From Streptomyces tateyamensis (GTDB lineage Bacteria > Actinomycetota > Actinomycetes > Streptomycetales > Streptomycetaceae): a stretch of DNA of 48,538 bases. The position numbers and the translations under genes were made by a program. Position 1 is the stretch's first letter, and each line of letters opens with the position of its first letter. The stretch lies in contig NZ_PYBW01000048.1 in NCBI RefSeq assembly GCF_003205575.1, forward strand, positions 1 to 48,538, read 5' to 3'. The notes beneath the pieces were generated by a model. It had not been told where the DNA came from. It searched no databases and was given only the letters and a program-made list of their open reading frames with translations. This document shows positions 8,375-16,274 of the stretch, in pieces.

Positions 8375-8404
8375 GGGGGCGCTCGCCGCCCCCGCAGAGC
8401 GGGG
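8375..8404. terminator. Possible terminator for the mannosidase operon
   Basis: Two overlapping short GC-rich hairpins (7-bp stem 8375-8381/8387-8393 and 6-bp stem 8390-8395/8399-8404) lie about 100 nt past the GH38 stop. Two even shorter stem-loops built on CTGAC/GTCAG lie closer, at 8457-8497. None is strong. The 211 bases between the two genes otherwise show no coding signal. Confidence 0.35.
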
Positions 8405-8493
8405 GCCCGGCCGGGAGCAGCCCGCCCGCCCTGGCCGGTATCAGCGACCCGGGCCTGACTGGAAGTCAGCCCTCAGGAAGACCTGACCAGCAG

Positions 8494-11400
8494 TCAGCCC
8501 AGCCCCAGCCGCAGGGTCAGCAACTGGAACGGCCGCAGCGCCAGCGCGACCGCGCCGTCACGCAGCGGTGGGTGCCCGTCCGGCAGCGGCCGTTCGAGCA
8601 GGTCGCAGGCGTGGACCGAGACCACCGGCAGGTCCGTGCGCAGCGTGGTCCGGCTGCGGGTACCGGTGGCCTGGTAGAGGCGCACCACCAGGTCACCGCT
8701 GCCGTCGTCGGCCAGCTTCACGGCGCTCGCCACCACCTCCTCGCCGTCCAGCTCGACCAGCGGCACGACCGCCGCGGCGGCCCCGAGCACCGTGCGCTCG
8801 GGCAGGTTGACCAGGTGGCCCTCCCGGACGGCGTCCGCGATCGTGGCGCCGGGGACCAGGGCGTGGCGGAACCGGTGCCGGCCCTGGTCGGTGTGCGGGT
8901 CGGGGAAGCGCGGGGCGCGCAGCAGGGAGGCGCGCACCGTGGTGTTGACCCCGTGGTCGGCCGGGCGCACGGTTCGGGTGACGTCGTGGCCGTAGGTGGA
9001 GGCGGTGACCAGTGCGACGCCCCAGTCGGGTTCGGCGAAGTGGGTGAACCGGTGGTTGCAGGCCTCGAACTTGGCGGCCTCCCAGCTGGTGTTGGTGTGG
9101 GTGGGCCGGTACTGGTGGCCGAACTGGGTCTCGGCGGCGTAGCGGTCGGCGTGCAGGTCGAGCGGGAAGGCGAGCTTGAGGAACTTCTCCGTCTCGTGCC
9201 AGTCCACCTCGGTGTCCAGGTCGATGCGGTGGGCGCCGGCGGCCAGGGTCAGGGTCTGGACCGCGGTGGAGGCGCCGAAGGAGCGGGTCACCCGGACGGC
9301 GACGGCCTCGGGCTTGTCGGCGAGCACGGTCAGCTCGTCCACCCCGGTCAGGTCGGTGCCGGTGTTGCGGTAGAACTGGTCGACGTCCCAGGCGTCCCAC
9401 ATGTTCGGGAAGTCGGGGTGCAGCTGCAACAGGTTGGCGGCCGCGCCGGGGGCGACGGTCTCGCGCCCGGCGGTGAGGTCGTAGGCGGAGACCAGCAGGC
9501 CGCGCCCGTCCAGCTCGACCCGCAGCCGGCCGTTGGCCAGCACGTACCCGCCGCCCGCCCGCTCCCGCAGGGTGCAGCCGTCCGACGGCGCGGCGGCGGG
9601 GGCGGCGCCGCCGGCCGGGACACCCGAGCGCTGGTGCGGGGCGGAGTTGAAGACCAGCGCGGTCCCGCCCTGCCCGGCCAGGGTGCGCTGTGCGGCCTCG
9701 ACGATCGCCGTCAGCTCGGTGGCGACGGCGGCATAGGTCGCCTCGGCCTCCCGGTGCACCCAGGCGATCGAGGACCCGGGCAGGATGTCGTGGAACTGGT
9801 GCAGCAGCACGGTCTTCCAGATCCGGTCCAACTCGGCGTACGGGTAGGGGAACCCGGCCCGCAGCGCGGCGGTGGCGGCCCACAGCTCGGCCTCCCGGAG
9901 CAGGTTCTCGCTGAGCCGGTTGCCCTGCTTGGTCCTCGCCTGGCTGGTCAGGGTCGCCCGGTGCAGCTCCAGGTACAGCTCGCCCACCCAGACCGGCGGG
10001 TCGGGGTACTCGGCCTGCGCCTGGGTGAAGAACTCGGCCGGCGTCTCCCAGCGGACCGCTGCGGAGCCCTCCAGGCTCCGCAGCCGGGCCGCCTTGCCGA
10101 CCATCTCCCGGGTGGTGCCGCCCCCGCCGTCGCCCCACCCGGTCGGTGCCAGCGACCGGGTGGCCCGGCCCTTCTCCTTGAAGTTGCGGACGGCGTGCGC
10201 GATCTCGCTGCCCTTCATCGAGCAGTTGTAGGTGTCGACCGGCGGGAAGTGGGTGTAGATCCGGGTGCCGTCGATGCCCTCCCACCAGAAGGTGTGGTGC
10301 GGGAAGGAGTTGACCTGGCTCCAGGAGATCTTCTGGGTGAGCAGCCACCGCGAGCCGGCCGCCCGGATGATCTGCGGCAGGCCGCCGGTGAAGCCGAAGG
10401 TGTCCGGCAGCCAGGCCTCCTTGTTCTCCACCCCGAACTCCTCCAGGAAGAACCGCTTGCCGTGGACGAACTGACGGGCCATTGCCTCCGAACCGGGCAT
10501 GTTGGTGTCCGACTCCACCCACATGCCGCCGGCCGGCACGAACCGCCCCCCGGCCACCGCCTCCTTGACCTTCGCGTACACCTCCGGCCGGTGCTCCTTG
10601 ATCCAGGCGTACTGCTGGGCCTGCGACATGGTGTAGACGAACTCGGGGTGGTCGGCCAGCAGGGCGGTCATGTTCGCCGTGGTCCGGGCCACCTTGCGCA
10701 CCGTCTCGCGCAGCGGCCACAGCCAGGCGGAGTCGATGTGCGCGTGGCCGACCGCGCTGATCCGGTGCGCGGACGGTGCGGCGGGAGCGGCCAGCACCTC
10801 CGCCAGCGCGGCCCGGGCGGCGGCCGCGGTGGCGTTGACGTCCTGCAGGTCGACCGCGTCCAGCGCCCGCTCGACCGCGCGCAGCAGCTCCCAGCGGCGG
10901 GCCCCGTCCACCGGCAGCTCGGCCATCAGCTCGCCGACCACCTCCAGGTCCAGCACCAGCTCCCAGACCGTCCGGTCGAAGACGGCCAGGTCCATCCGGG
11001 TCAGCCGGTACTGCGGTTCACGGCCGGCCGTCGCCAGTTCGCCCAACCCGGTGGGCAGGAAGGGGTGGTAGTCGAGGACCACCGGGTTGGCCGCGGCCTC
11101 GACGTGCAGCAGCACCTGCTCGCCGCCGACCGCCCGCCCGGCGATCGGGACCCACTGGTTGTTCGGGTTCAGCCCCTTCACCGGGCTGCCGTCCGGACGG
11201 TAGACCAGGCCCTCGCACTGGAAGCCGGGCATGTTCTTGTCGAAGCCCAGGTCGATCAGCGCCTCCACACACCGGCCGGCCCACTCCTCGGGCACCGTGC
11301 CGGCCACCGTCAGCCAGCTGGTGCTCCACGGCGCGCCCCACCGGTCGCCGACCGCGACCGGACTGCGCGGCGCGGCCAGCCCCTCGGCCACCGGGACCGG

Positions 11401-11523
11401 CTCCCCGGGGGCGGTCCAGGCGCCGACCGACAGCGGTACCGACTCCGGGTACACCGCGGGGCGGATCCGCTCCTCCAGCACACGCTTGAGCCGGGCTTCG
11501 ACCAGGGTGCGGTCGTCATGCAT
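8494..11523 (-). CDS. Alpha-mannosidase, GH38
   Basis: A 1009-aa cytoplasmic enzyme without signal peptide, the usual length for bacterial class II alpha-mannosidases. Zinc and catalytic motifs are intact: GHAHIDSAWLWPLRE (H260, H262, D264), ESDTNMPGSEA, WLPDTFGFTGGLPQI with the probable nucleophile D374, and LLHQFHDILPGSSI with another zinc-binding His. The C-terminal half is the beta-sandwich region. It removes alpha-linked mannose with retention. The ATG at 11523 follows the 31-bp tandem repeats that separate it from the GH5 gene; it is the last gene of the binding protein-permease-permease-GH5-GH38 operon. With Endo H and a sugar importer nearby, imported high-mannose oligosaccharide is the likely substrate (inference). 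Confidence 0.93.
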   Translation of the reverse strand: MHDDRTLVEARLKRVLEERIRPAVYPESVPLSVGAWTAPGEPVPVAEGLAAPRSPVAVGDRWGAPWSTSWLTVAGTVPEEWAGRCVEALIDLGFDKNMPGFQCEGLVYRPDGSPVKGLNPNNQWVPIAGRAVGGEQVLLHVEAAANPVVLDYHPFLPTGLGELATAGREPQYRLTRMDLAVFDRTVWELVLDLEVVGELMAELPVDGARRWELLRAVERALDAVDLQDVNATAAAARAALAEVLAAPAAPSAHRISAVGHAHIDSAWLWPLRETVRKVARTTANMTALLADHPEFVYTMSQAQQYAWIKEHRPEVYAKVKEAVAGGRFVPAGGMWVESDTNMPGSEAMARQFVHGKRFFLEEFGVENKEAWLPDTFGFTGGLPQIIRAAGSRWLLTQKISWSQVNSFPHHTFWWEGIDGTRIYTHFPPVDTYNCSMKGSEIAHAVRNFKEKGRATRSLAPTGWGDGGGGTTREMVGKAARLRSLEGSAAVRWETPAEFFTQAQAEYPDPPVWVGELYLELHRATLTSQARTKQGNRLSENLLREAELWAATAALRAGFPYPYAELDRIWKTVLLHQFHDILPGSSIAWVHREAEATYAAVATELTAIVEAAQRTLAGQGGTALVFNSAPHQRSGVPAGGAAPAAAPSDGCTLRERAGGGYVLANGRLRVELDGRGLLVSAYDLTAGRETVAPGAAANLLQLHPDFPNMWDAWDVDQFYRNTGTDLTGVDELTVLADKPEAVAVRVTRSFGASTAVQTLTLAAGAHRIDLDTEVDWHETEKFLKLAFPLDLHADRYAAETQFGHQYRPTHTNTSWEAAKFEACNHRFTHFAEPDWGVALVTASTYGHDVTRTVRPADHGVNTTVRASLLRAPRFPDPHTDQGRHRFRHALVPGATIADAVREGHLVNLPERTVLGAAAAVVPLVELDGEEVVASAVKLADDGSGDLVVRLYQATGTRSRTTLRTDLPVVSVHACDLLERPLPDGHPPLRDGAVALALRPFQLLTLRLGLG

Positions 11524-11540
11524 GGGCGCTACTCCCCATC

Positions 11541-11757
11541 TGGTGGTCCGTCAGGTGCGGCCGTCGACATCCGGTCGTGCGTCAGGTGCGGTCGTCGACA
11601 TCCGGTGGTGCGTCAGGTGCGGTCGTCGACATCCGGTGGTGCGTCAGATGTGGCCGTCGACATCCGGTGGTGCGTCGGGCGAGGTCGCCGCCGCCCGGTG
11701 GTGCGTCAGGTGCGGCCGTCCACCCCCGGTGGTGCGTCAGGTGAGGTCGGCGACCGT
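11541..11757. repeat. Seven 31-bp tandem repeats between the GH5 and GH38 genes
   Basis: The landmark GTCAGG (or a one-base variant) recurs at 11550, 11581, 11612, 11643, 11674, 11705 and 11736, exactly every 31 bp. The consensus unit is a direct repeat without spacers: GGTGGTGCGTCAGGTGCGG, then TCGTCGACATCC. The copy most distal to GH38 contains the stop codon of the GH5 gene, so the array seems to have grown from that gene's 3' end. Outer copies are more diverged than the central ones. Within an operon it could affect mRNA stability, coupling or relative expression of the two glycosidases; it could also simply be a minisatellite. Confidence 0.9.
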
Positions 11758-12993
11758 GACGATCTCGGTGATACCCCGCGCCGCCAGGCCCGAAGGGTCC
11801 GCGACACGCTCGGCCAGCAGCACGGTGGGGCGGGCGCCGTCGGCTGCCAGCCGCATGAAGGCCTCGAAGAAGGCCCCGCCCGGCGCGCAGGTGGAGCGCT
11901 TGGGCGCGGCCTCGGGCAGGTCCAGCACCAGCGCGGTGCGCCGCGGCCCGGGCGGGCGCCAGTCCTGCCGCGCCTCGGCCACCGCCTCGGCCAGCGCCCG
12001 GCCGCCCGGCTTGACCCGCTGGTCGGTGGTCAGCAGTCCGAGGGTGTACTCCAGTTCGGGGAAGTCGGCGAGCGCGCGGTCCACGTCGTGCGAGCACCAC
12101 CAGGTGATGCCCCACAGGTCGGGGCAGTCCAGCGCGGCGGCCACGGTGGCGCGGGTGAACGCGCCGGCCCGCCCGGGAGCGATGTGCGGGGCCGGTGCGC
12201 CCACCTCCTGCAGCCAGACCGGGCGGTGCGGGTCCTGGGCCCAGGCCTTGGCCAGCTCGACCAGGTAGGCGGCGTGCTGCACGGTGGCCGCCGAATCCGG
12301 GCCGTAGCGCTGGGCGGTGCCGTTGAAGACCCAGGAGTGCACCGCCGTGACGGCGCCGAGCCGGGCCGAGTGGGCGGGGGTGAACGGGTGGTCGTCCTGG
12401 TAGAACGCGGCGTCGTAGGAGGCGTGCAGGTGCAGCCGGCCCGGCGCGCCGCGCTCGCAGGCGGCCAGCAGTCCGGTCAGCCAGTCGGCGGCCCGGGCGG
12501 GGGAGATGCGGTCCGGATCGGGGTGCGGGTCGCCGGAGAACTGGTTGACCTCGTTGCCGACCGTCAGGCCGAGGAAGTTCGCCCGGCCGGCCAGCGCGCG
12601 GCCCAGGGTCTCCAGGTAGGCGGCCTGGGCGGCGACCACCGCGGGATCGGTGAACAGGTTGCGCCGGTGCCAGCTGGTGGTCCACGCGGGCAAGAAGTCG
12701 AAGCTGGACAGGTGGCCCTGGAGGCCGTCGACCGCGACGTCCAGCCCGCGCTCGCCCGCCGCGTCCACCAGCGCGGCCAGCTGCTCGAGGGCCCGGGGGC
12801 GGATCAGCGTGCGGTTGGGCTGGAAGAGCGGCCAGAGCGGGAAGACCCGCAGGTGGTCCAGGCCGAGCGCGGCGATCGCGTCCAGGTCGCGCCGCACCGG
12901 GTCGAGGTCGAAGTCCAGCCAGTGGTGGAACCAGCCGCGGCTGGGCGTGTAGTTGACGCCGAACCGCGGAGCGGCCCCCGTCGAGTAGGTCAT
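11737..12993 (-). CDS. GH5-like glycosidase, probable beta-mannosidase
   Basis: A 418-aa cytoplasmic protein (no signal peptide) of the (beta/alpha)8 clan A type. It opens FGVNYTPSRGWFHHWLDFD. The acid/base Glu is E148 in LGLTVGNEVNQF and the likely nucleophile is E263 in PVWLQEVGAP. Length and the NYTPxxGWFHxW opening remind me of the GH5_18 group, which includes a bifidobacterial beta-mannosidase acting on Man-beta-1,4-GlcNAc of N-glycans; I cannot confirm the subfamily here. That activity would finish the product left by GH38. The ATG at 12993 is preceded by GGAGGA. It lies 25 nt after the permease gene in the same operon, and its stop codon is inside the first 31-bp repeat. The C-terminal 60 residues are Ala-rich with no known role. 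Confidence 0.8.
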   Translation of the reverse strand: MTYSTGAAPRFGVNYTPSRGWFHHWLDFDLDPVRRDLDAIAALGLDHLRVFPLWPLFQPNRTLIRPRALEQLAALVDAAGERGLDVAVDGLQGHLSSFDFLPAWTTSWHRRNLFTDPAVVAAQAAYLETLGRALAGRANFLGLTVGNEVNQFSGDPHPDPDRISPARAADWLTGLLAACERGAPGRLHLHASYDAAFYQDDHPFTPAHSARLGAVTAVHSWVFNGTAQRYGPDSAATVQHAAYLVELAKAWAQDPHRPVWLQEVGAPAPHIAPGRAGAFTRATVAAALDCPDLWGITWWCSHDVDRALADFPELEYTLGLLTTDQRVKPGGRALAEAVAEARQDWRPPGPRRTALVLDLPEAAPKRSTCAPGGAFFEAFMRLAADGARPTVLLAERVADPSGLAARGITEIVTVADLT

Positions 12994-13018
12994 CCGGTCC
13001 TCCGGTCGGGTCGGCCGC

Positions 13019-13882
13019 TCATCCCTTGACGGCGCCTTCGCCGACGCCGCGGAAGAAGTACCGCTGCAAGGTGACGAAGAGGGCGAGCACGGGCAGCAGG
13101 GCGATCACGGCGCCGGCCGCGACGGTGCGCGGGTCGGCGCTGAAGGCGCCGCGCAGGTAGGAGAGGCCGACCGTGAGGGTCAGTCTGCCGGGGCTCTGCA
13201 GCACCAGCAGCGGCCACAGGAAGTCGTCCCAGGCGCCGATGAAGGTGAGGATGGCGATCACGCTCAGGGTGCCCCTGACCGCCGGCAGTGCGACGAACCG
13301 CAGGCGTTGCAGCACCGTGGCCCCGTCGATGACCGCCGCCTCCTCCAGTTCGGCCGGGACGGCGAGGAAGGCGTTGCGCATCAGCAGCACGTTCAGCGCG
13401 CCGATCATTCCGGGCAGCCCCACGCCGAGCAGGGAGTCGCCCAGGCCCAGCTTCGCGACGGTCTGGTACTGCGAGATGATCGTCACCTCGCCCGGCAGCA
13501 CCAGGGTGGACAGGAAGAGCCCCACCACCAGGCGGCGGCCGCGGAACGGGAGCCGGGCCAGCGCGTAGCCGGCGAGGGTGGCGCCCACCAGGTTCCCCGT
13601 GACGTCGGCCAGCGCCACCAGGACCGAGTTGAGTGCGAAGTGGCCGACCGGGACCAGCCTGGCCACCCGGCCGTAGTTGCCGAGGGTCGGGTGCTGCGGG
13701 AGCAGCCGCGGACTGGCGGTGTAGACGTCCTCCGCGATGCTCTTCAGCGAGGTGGCCAGTTCCCAGAGCATCGGACCGACGGTGATCGCCAGGACCAGCA
13801 GCAGCGTCAGGTAACGCGCCGTCAGGCCGAGCGGGGTGACCGAGTCGAAGACCGCCGAGCGGCGGCGGGGCGGGCGCCTCAC
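13019..13882 (-). CDS. CUT1 sugar ABC transporter permease (MalG-like)
   Basis: A 287-aa inner permease subunit with six predicted helices. The cytoplasmic EAA loop is VPAELEEAAVIDGATVLQR (about residues 185-203), which docks on the ATPase. The GTG start at 13882 overlaps the stop of the upstream permease in a GTGA, so the pair is co-translated; the long open frame upstream is a shadow. With the second permease and the lipoprotein encoded upstream it forms a carbohydrate importer. No ATPase gene is present in the operon, so the MsiK-type shared ATPase is expected. Oligosaccharide substrate is inferred from the neighbouring glycosidases. Confidence 0.92.
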   Translation of the reverse strand: MRRPPRRRSAVFDSVTPLGLTARYLTLLLVLAITVGPMLWELATSLKSIAEDVYTASPRLLPQHPTLGNYGRVARLVPVGHFALNSVLVALADVTGNLVGATLAGYALARLPFRGRRLVVGLFLSTLVLPGEVTIISQYQTVAKLGLGDSLLGVGLPGMIGALNVLLMRNAFLAVPAELEEAAVIDGATVLQRLRFVALPAVRGTLSVIAILTFIGAWDDFLWPLLVLQSPGRLTLTVGLSYLRGAFSADPRTVAAGAVIALLPVLALFVTLQRYFFRGVGEGAVKG

Positions 13883-14769
13883 CGCTCCCCCCGCCGGTTC
13901 CAGCGGGCCAGCAGCAGCAACGGCCCGGCGGTGAGGGCGAAGAGCAGGACGCTGAGGGCGGACGCGTAGCCGATCCGGCCGTCGCTGCCGGCGGCGGCCT
14001 GCTGGATCAGCATCACCAGCGAGACGTCCTGGCCGCCCACCCCGCCGGTGCGCCCGCCCAGCACGTACAGCTCGGTGAACACCCGCATCGAGCTGACCGC
14101 GATCAGCACCGAGACCAGCGCCATGGTCCCGCGCACCCCGGGCACGGTGACCGAGCGGAACCGGCGCACCGCACCGGCCCCGTCCACCGCGGCCGCCTCG
14201 TGCAGGTCCCGGCGCACGTTTCCGAGCGCCGAGAGGTAGAGCACCATGTAGTACCCCAGTCCCTTCCAGACGGTCAGCGCGATGGCGCTGGCGAGCAGCA
14301 GCCAGCGGTCGGTGAGGAACGGCACGGCGTGGTGCAGCAGGCCGGCCTGTCGGCCCAGGCCGTTGACCAGACCGCGGTCGTCCAGCAGCCACTGCCAGAT
14401 CAGCGCCACCACCACGGCGGAGGCGATCACCGGGAAGTAGAAGACGGTCCGGAAGAAGCCCATGAACGGCAGGGTGCGCTGCACCAGCAGGGCCAGCAGC
14501 AGCGGCAGCACGGTCAGCAGCGGGACGCAGACGGCCATGAAGATCAGCGTGTTGACGATCGCGTCGCGCAGCAGCGGGTCCTGCCACATCAGCGCGTAGT
14601 TGTGCAGCCCGGTGAAGCGGCCGCCGCTGAGGATGTGCACGTTGGTGAAGGAGAGCACCGCGGTGTTGAGCGCGGGCCACAGGCTGAAGACCGCCAGCCA
14701 GAGCAGGGCGGGCGCGACCAGCAGCCACGGCGTGTACCGGCGGTGGGCCCTCGTCAGGTGCGGCCGCAC
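13879..14769 (-). CDS. CUT1 sugar ABC transporter permease (MalF-like)
   Basis: A 296-aa permease. It opens with a basic cytoplasmic tail (HLTRAHRRYTPW) and helix LLVAPALLWLAVFSLWPAL; the EAA loop is NVRRDLHEAAAVDGAGAVRR (about residues 190-209). I place the start at the GTG at 14769 because GGGAGG lies 5-6 nt before it. A GTG six codons upstream (14787) would overlap the binding-protein stop as GTGA and is the alternative. It sits between the binding protein and MalG-like genes with essentially no gaps, forming one transcript. Confidence 0.9.
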   Translation of the reverse strand: MRPHLTRAHRRYTPWLLVAPALLWLAVFSLWPALNTAVLSFTNVHILSGGRFTGLHNYALMWQDPLLRDAIVNTLIFMAVCVPLLTVLPLLLALLVQRTLPFMGFFRTVFYFPVIASAVVVALIWQWLLDDRGLVNGLGRQAGLLHHAVPFLTDRWLLLASAIALTVWKGLGYYMVLYLSALGNVRRDLHEAAAVDGAGAVRRFRSVTVPGVRGTMALVSVLIAVSSMRVFTELYVLGGRTGGVGGQDVSLVMLIQQAAAGSDGRIGYASALSVLLFALTAGPLLLLARWNRRGER

Positions 14770-14783
14770 CGGCGCCCTCCCGA

Positions 14784-16079
14784 TCACTGGTCGAGCAGCT
14801 GGTTCGCGCGGTCCTGGGCGCTCTGCAGCGCCTGGGTGCTGCTCTCCTTGCCGGTCATCGCCAGGGCGATCTGCTGGTTGAGGAAGGTGTCCATGGCGTT
14901 GGTCCACACCGGTGGGGTGAAGTTCACCGCCTTCTGCATGTCCTGGTAGGCGAAGACCGCGGCGTCGCCCTGGGGCGTCCCGTCGCTCCTGCTGTACGCC
15001 GGGTCGGCGGCGGCCGCCGTGGTGCCGGGCAGGTAGCCGGGGGCCAGTTTGACGAACGCGGCCTGGTTGGCGTTGTCGGTGGCGAACTGGGCGAAGGCCA
15101 GGGCGAGCGGCAGGTTCTTGCTCCTCGCCGAGACCGACAGGCCCTGGACGTACAGCGGGGCGGTGTCCAGCGCGGGGGAGGGGATGATCTGCGGGACCAG
15201 GCTGGGGTTGGTCTGCCGGGTGCTGGAGATGTAGTTGCCGCCGCCGGTGGTCCAGGCCACCACCTGCTTGTTGAACAGCGCCGAGTTGCCCTCGTAGGTG
15301 CTGGTGAGCACGTCGGACGGGAGGTAGCCGGCTGCGTAGGCGGCGGTGTACTTGTCCAGCATGGCGGCCGCGCCCGCGGTGGCGAAGGCGAACTTCTTGC
15401 CGTCCGGCGTCATCAGCGGGGTGCCGGAGTTGACGATGTCCGAGAGCCCGGGCGGACGGCTCATCAGGTAGTCCTTGCCACCGGAGCGGTCGTGCATGGT
15501 CCTGGCCTGGGCGACCAGCTCGTCGAAGGTCTTCGGCAGGTGGGCCGGGTCCAGGCCGTCGCGCTGCAGCATGCCCTTGTTCCACAGGCTGATGTCGGTG
15601 CCCAGGTACCAGGGGAAGCCGTAGGTGCCGGTGCCCAGGTCGGCGTAGGTGTAGGCGGTCAGGCCGCTGCCCACGTAGTCCTTCGTCAGGGTGGGCGCGT
15701 TCCTGGCCAGGTCGAGCAGGCCGCCCACCTTGGCCACCGAGTGCGCGATGTCCGGCGGCAGGTTGACCACGTCGGGCAGGTTGCCCCCGGTGACCTGGCT
15801 GGTGACCTTGTCGCTGTAGCCCTCGCCGGGCTGGTCCAGCCAGTCGACCGTGGTGCCGGGGTGCTGGTTCTCGAAGTCCTTGACCAGGGCGTCGAAGTAG
15901 GGGGTGAACTTCTCGTTCTTCAGTGACCAGGTCTGGAAGGTGATGCTGCCCGAGAGCGGCCGGCCGGTGGCCACGGCCTGGTCGCCGCCGGCTGAACTGC
16001 TGCCGCCGCCGACGCCGCAGGCGGTGAGGGTGAGCGACGCGAGGGCCGCGAGGGTGACGGTTGCCCTGACACTGCGCAT
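14784..16079 (-). CDS. Sugar-binding lipoprotein of the CUT1 importer
   Basis: A 431-aa extracellular solute-binding protein (family 1). The N-terminus carries a signal peptide with lipobox LTAC, so the mature protein is anchored by a lipidated Cys at about residue 20. Family traits include ITFQTWSLKNEKFTPYFDALVKDF, cited by its core TFQTWSLKNEKF, the PDVVNLPPD loop and the Trp-rich ligand region (FPWYLGTDISLWNKG). The ATG at 16079 has GGAG 6 nt upstream. It is the first gene of the operon; a LacI-type operator candidate lies 124 nt upstream in the divergent promoter region. It probably captures oligosaccharides released by Endo H, but ligand specificity cannot be read from the sequence. Confidence 0.92.
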   Translation of the reverse strand: MRSVRATVTLAALASLTLTACGVGGGSSSAGGDQAVATGRPLSGSITFQTWSLKNEKFTPYFDALVKDFENQHPGTTVDWLDQPGEGYSDKVTSQVTGGNLPDVVNLPPDIAHSVAKVGGLLDLARNAPTLTKDYVGSGLTAYTYADLGTGTYGFPWYLGTDISLWNKGMLQRDGLDPAHLPKTFDELVAQARTMHDRSGGKDYLMSRPPGLSDIVNSGTPLMTPDGKKFAFATAGAAAMLDKYTAAYAAGYLPSDVLTSTYEGNSALFNKQVVAWTTGGGNYISSTRQTNPSLVPQIIPSPALDTAPLYVQGLSVSARSKNLPLALAFAQFATDNANQAAFVKLAPGYLPGTTAAAADPAYSRSDGTPQGDAAVFAYQDMQKAVNFTPPVWTNAMDTFLNQQIALAMTGKESSTQALQSAQDRANQLLDQ

Positions 16080-16202
16080 GGCGGTCTCCGTGGGAACGGG
16101 GAACGGGAACGGGGGACGAGGGTGCACGTGCGACTGCTGCCGCTTGCCTGACGTCCAGTCAAGGATCAGGAACGAGAGGGCGGTTGTGGCCCGCACGGAC
16201 TT

Positions 16203-16217
16203 ACTAAACCGTTCTAG
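16203..16217 (+). promoter_or_regulatory. LacI-type operator candidate between lacI and the importer operon
   Basis: ACTAAACCGTTCTAG is a CG-centred imperfect palindrome of the type bound by LacI-family repressors. On the plus strand it overlaps the -35 region expected for a TATGCT -10 at 16233-16238 that could drive lacI; on the minus strand it overlaps a TTTAGT that could be the -10 of the importer operon. It could therefore repress both directions. The related copy before the Endo H gene (7883-7896) supports a real regulon. Confidence 0.6.
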
Positions 16218-16274
16218 CGAGGTGTGTGGGACTATGCTCCTGCGCGCCAGGGGTGTCAAGAGAGGACCGCACAC

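Noticed and set aside
11541..11757. CRISPR array
   Set aside because: Units are contiguous 31-bp direct repeats with no unique spacers and no cas genes nearby.
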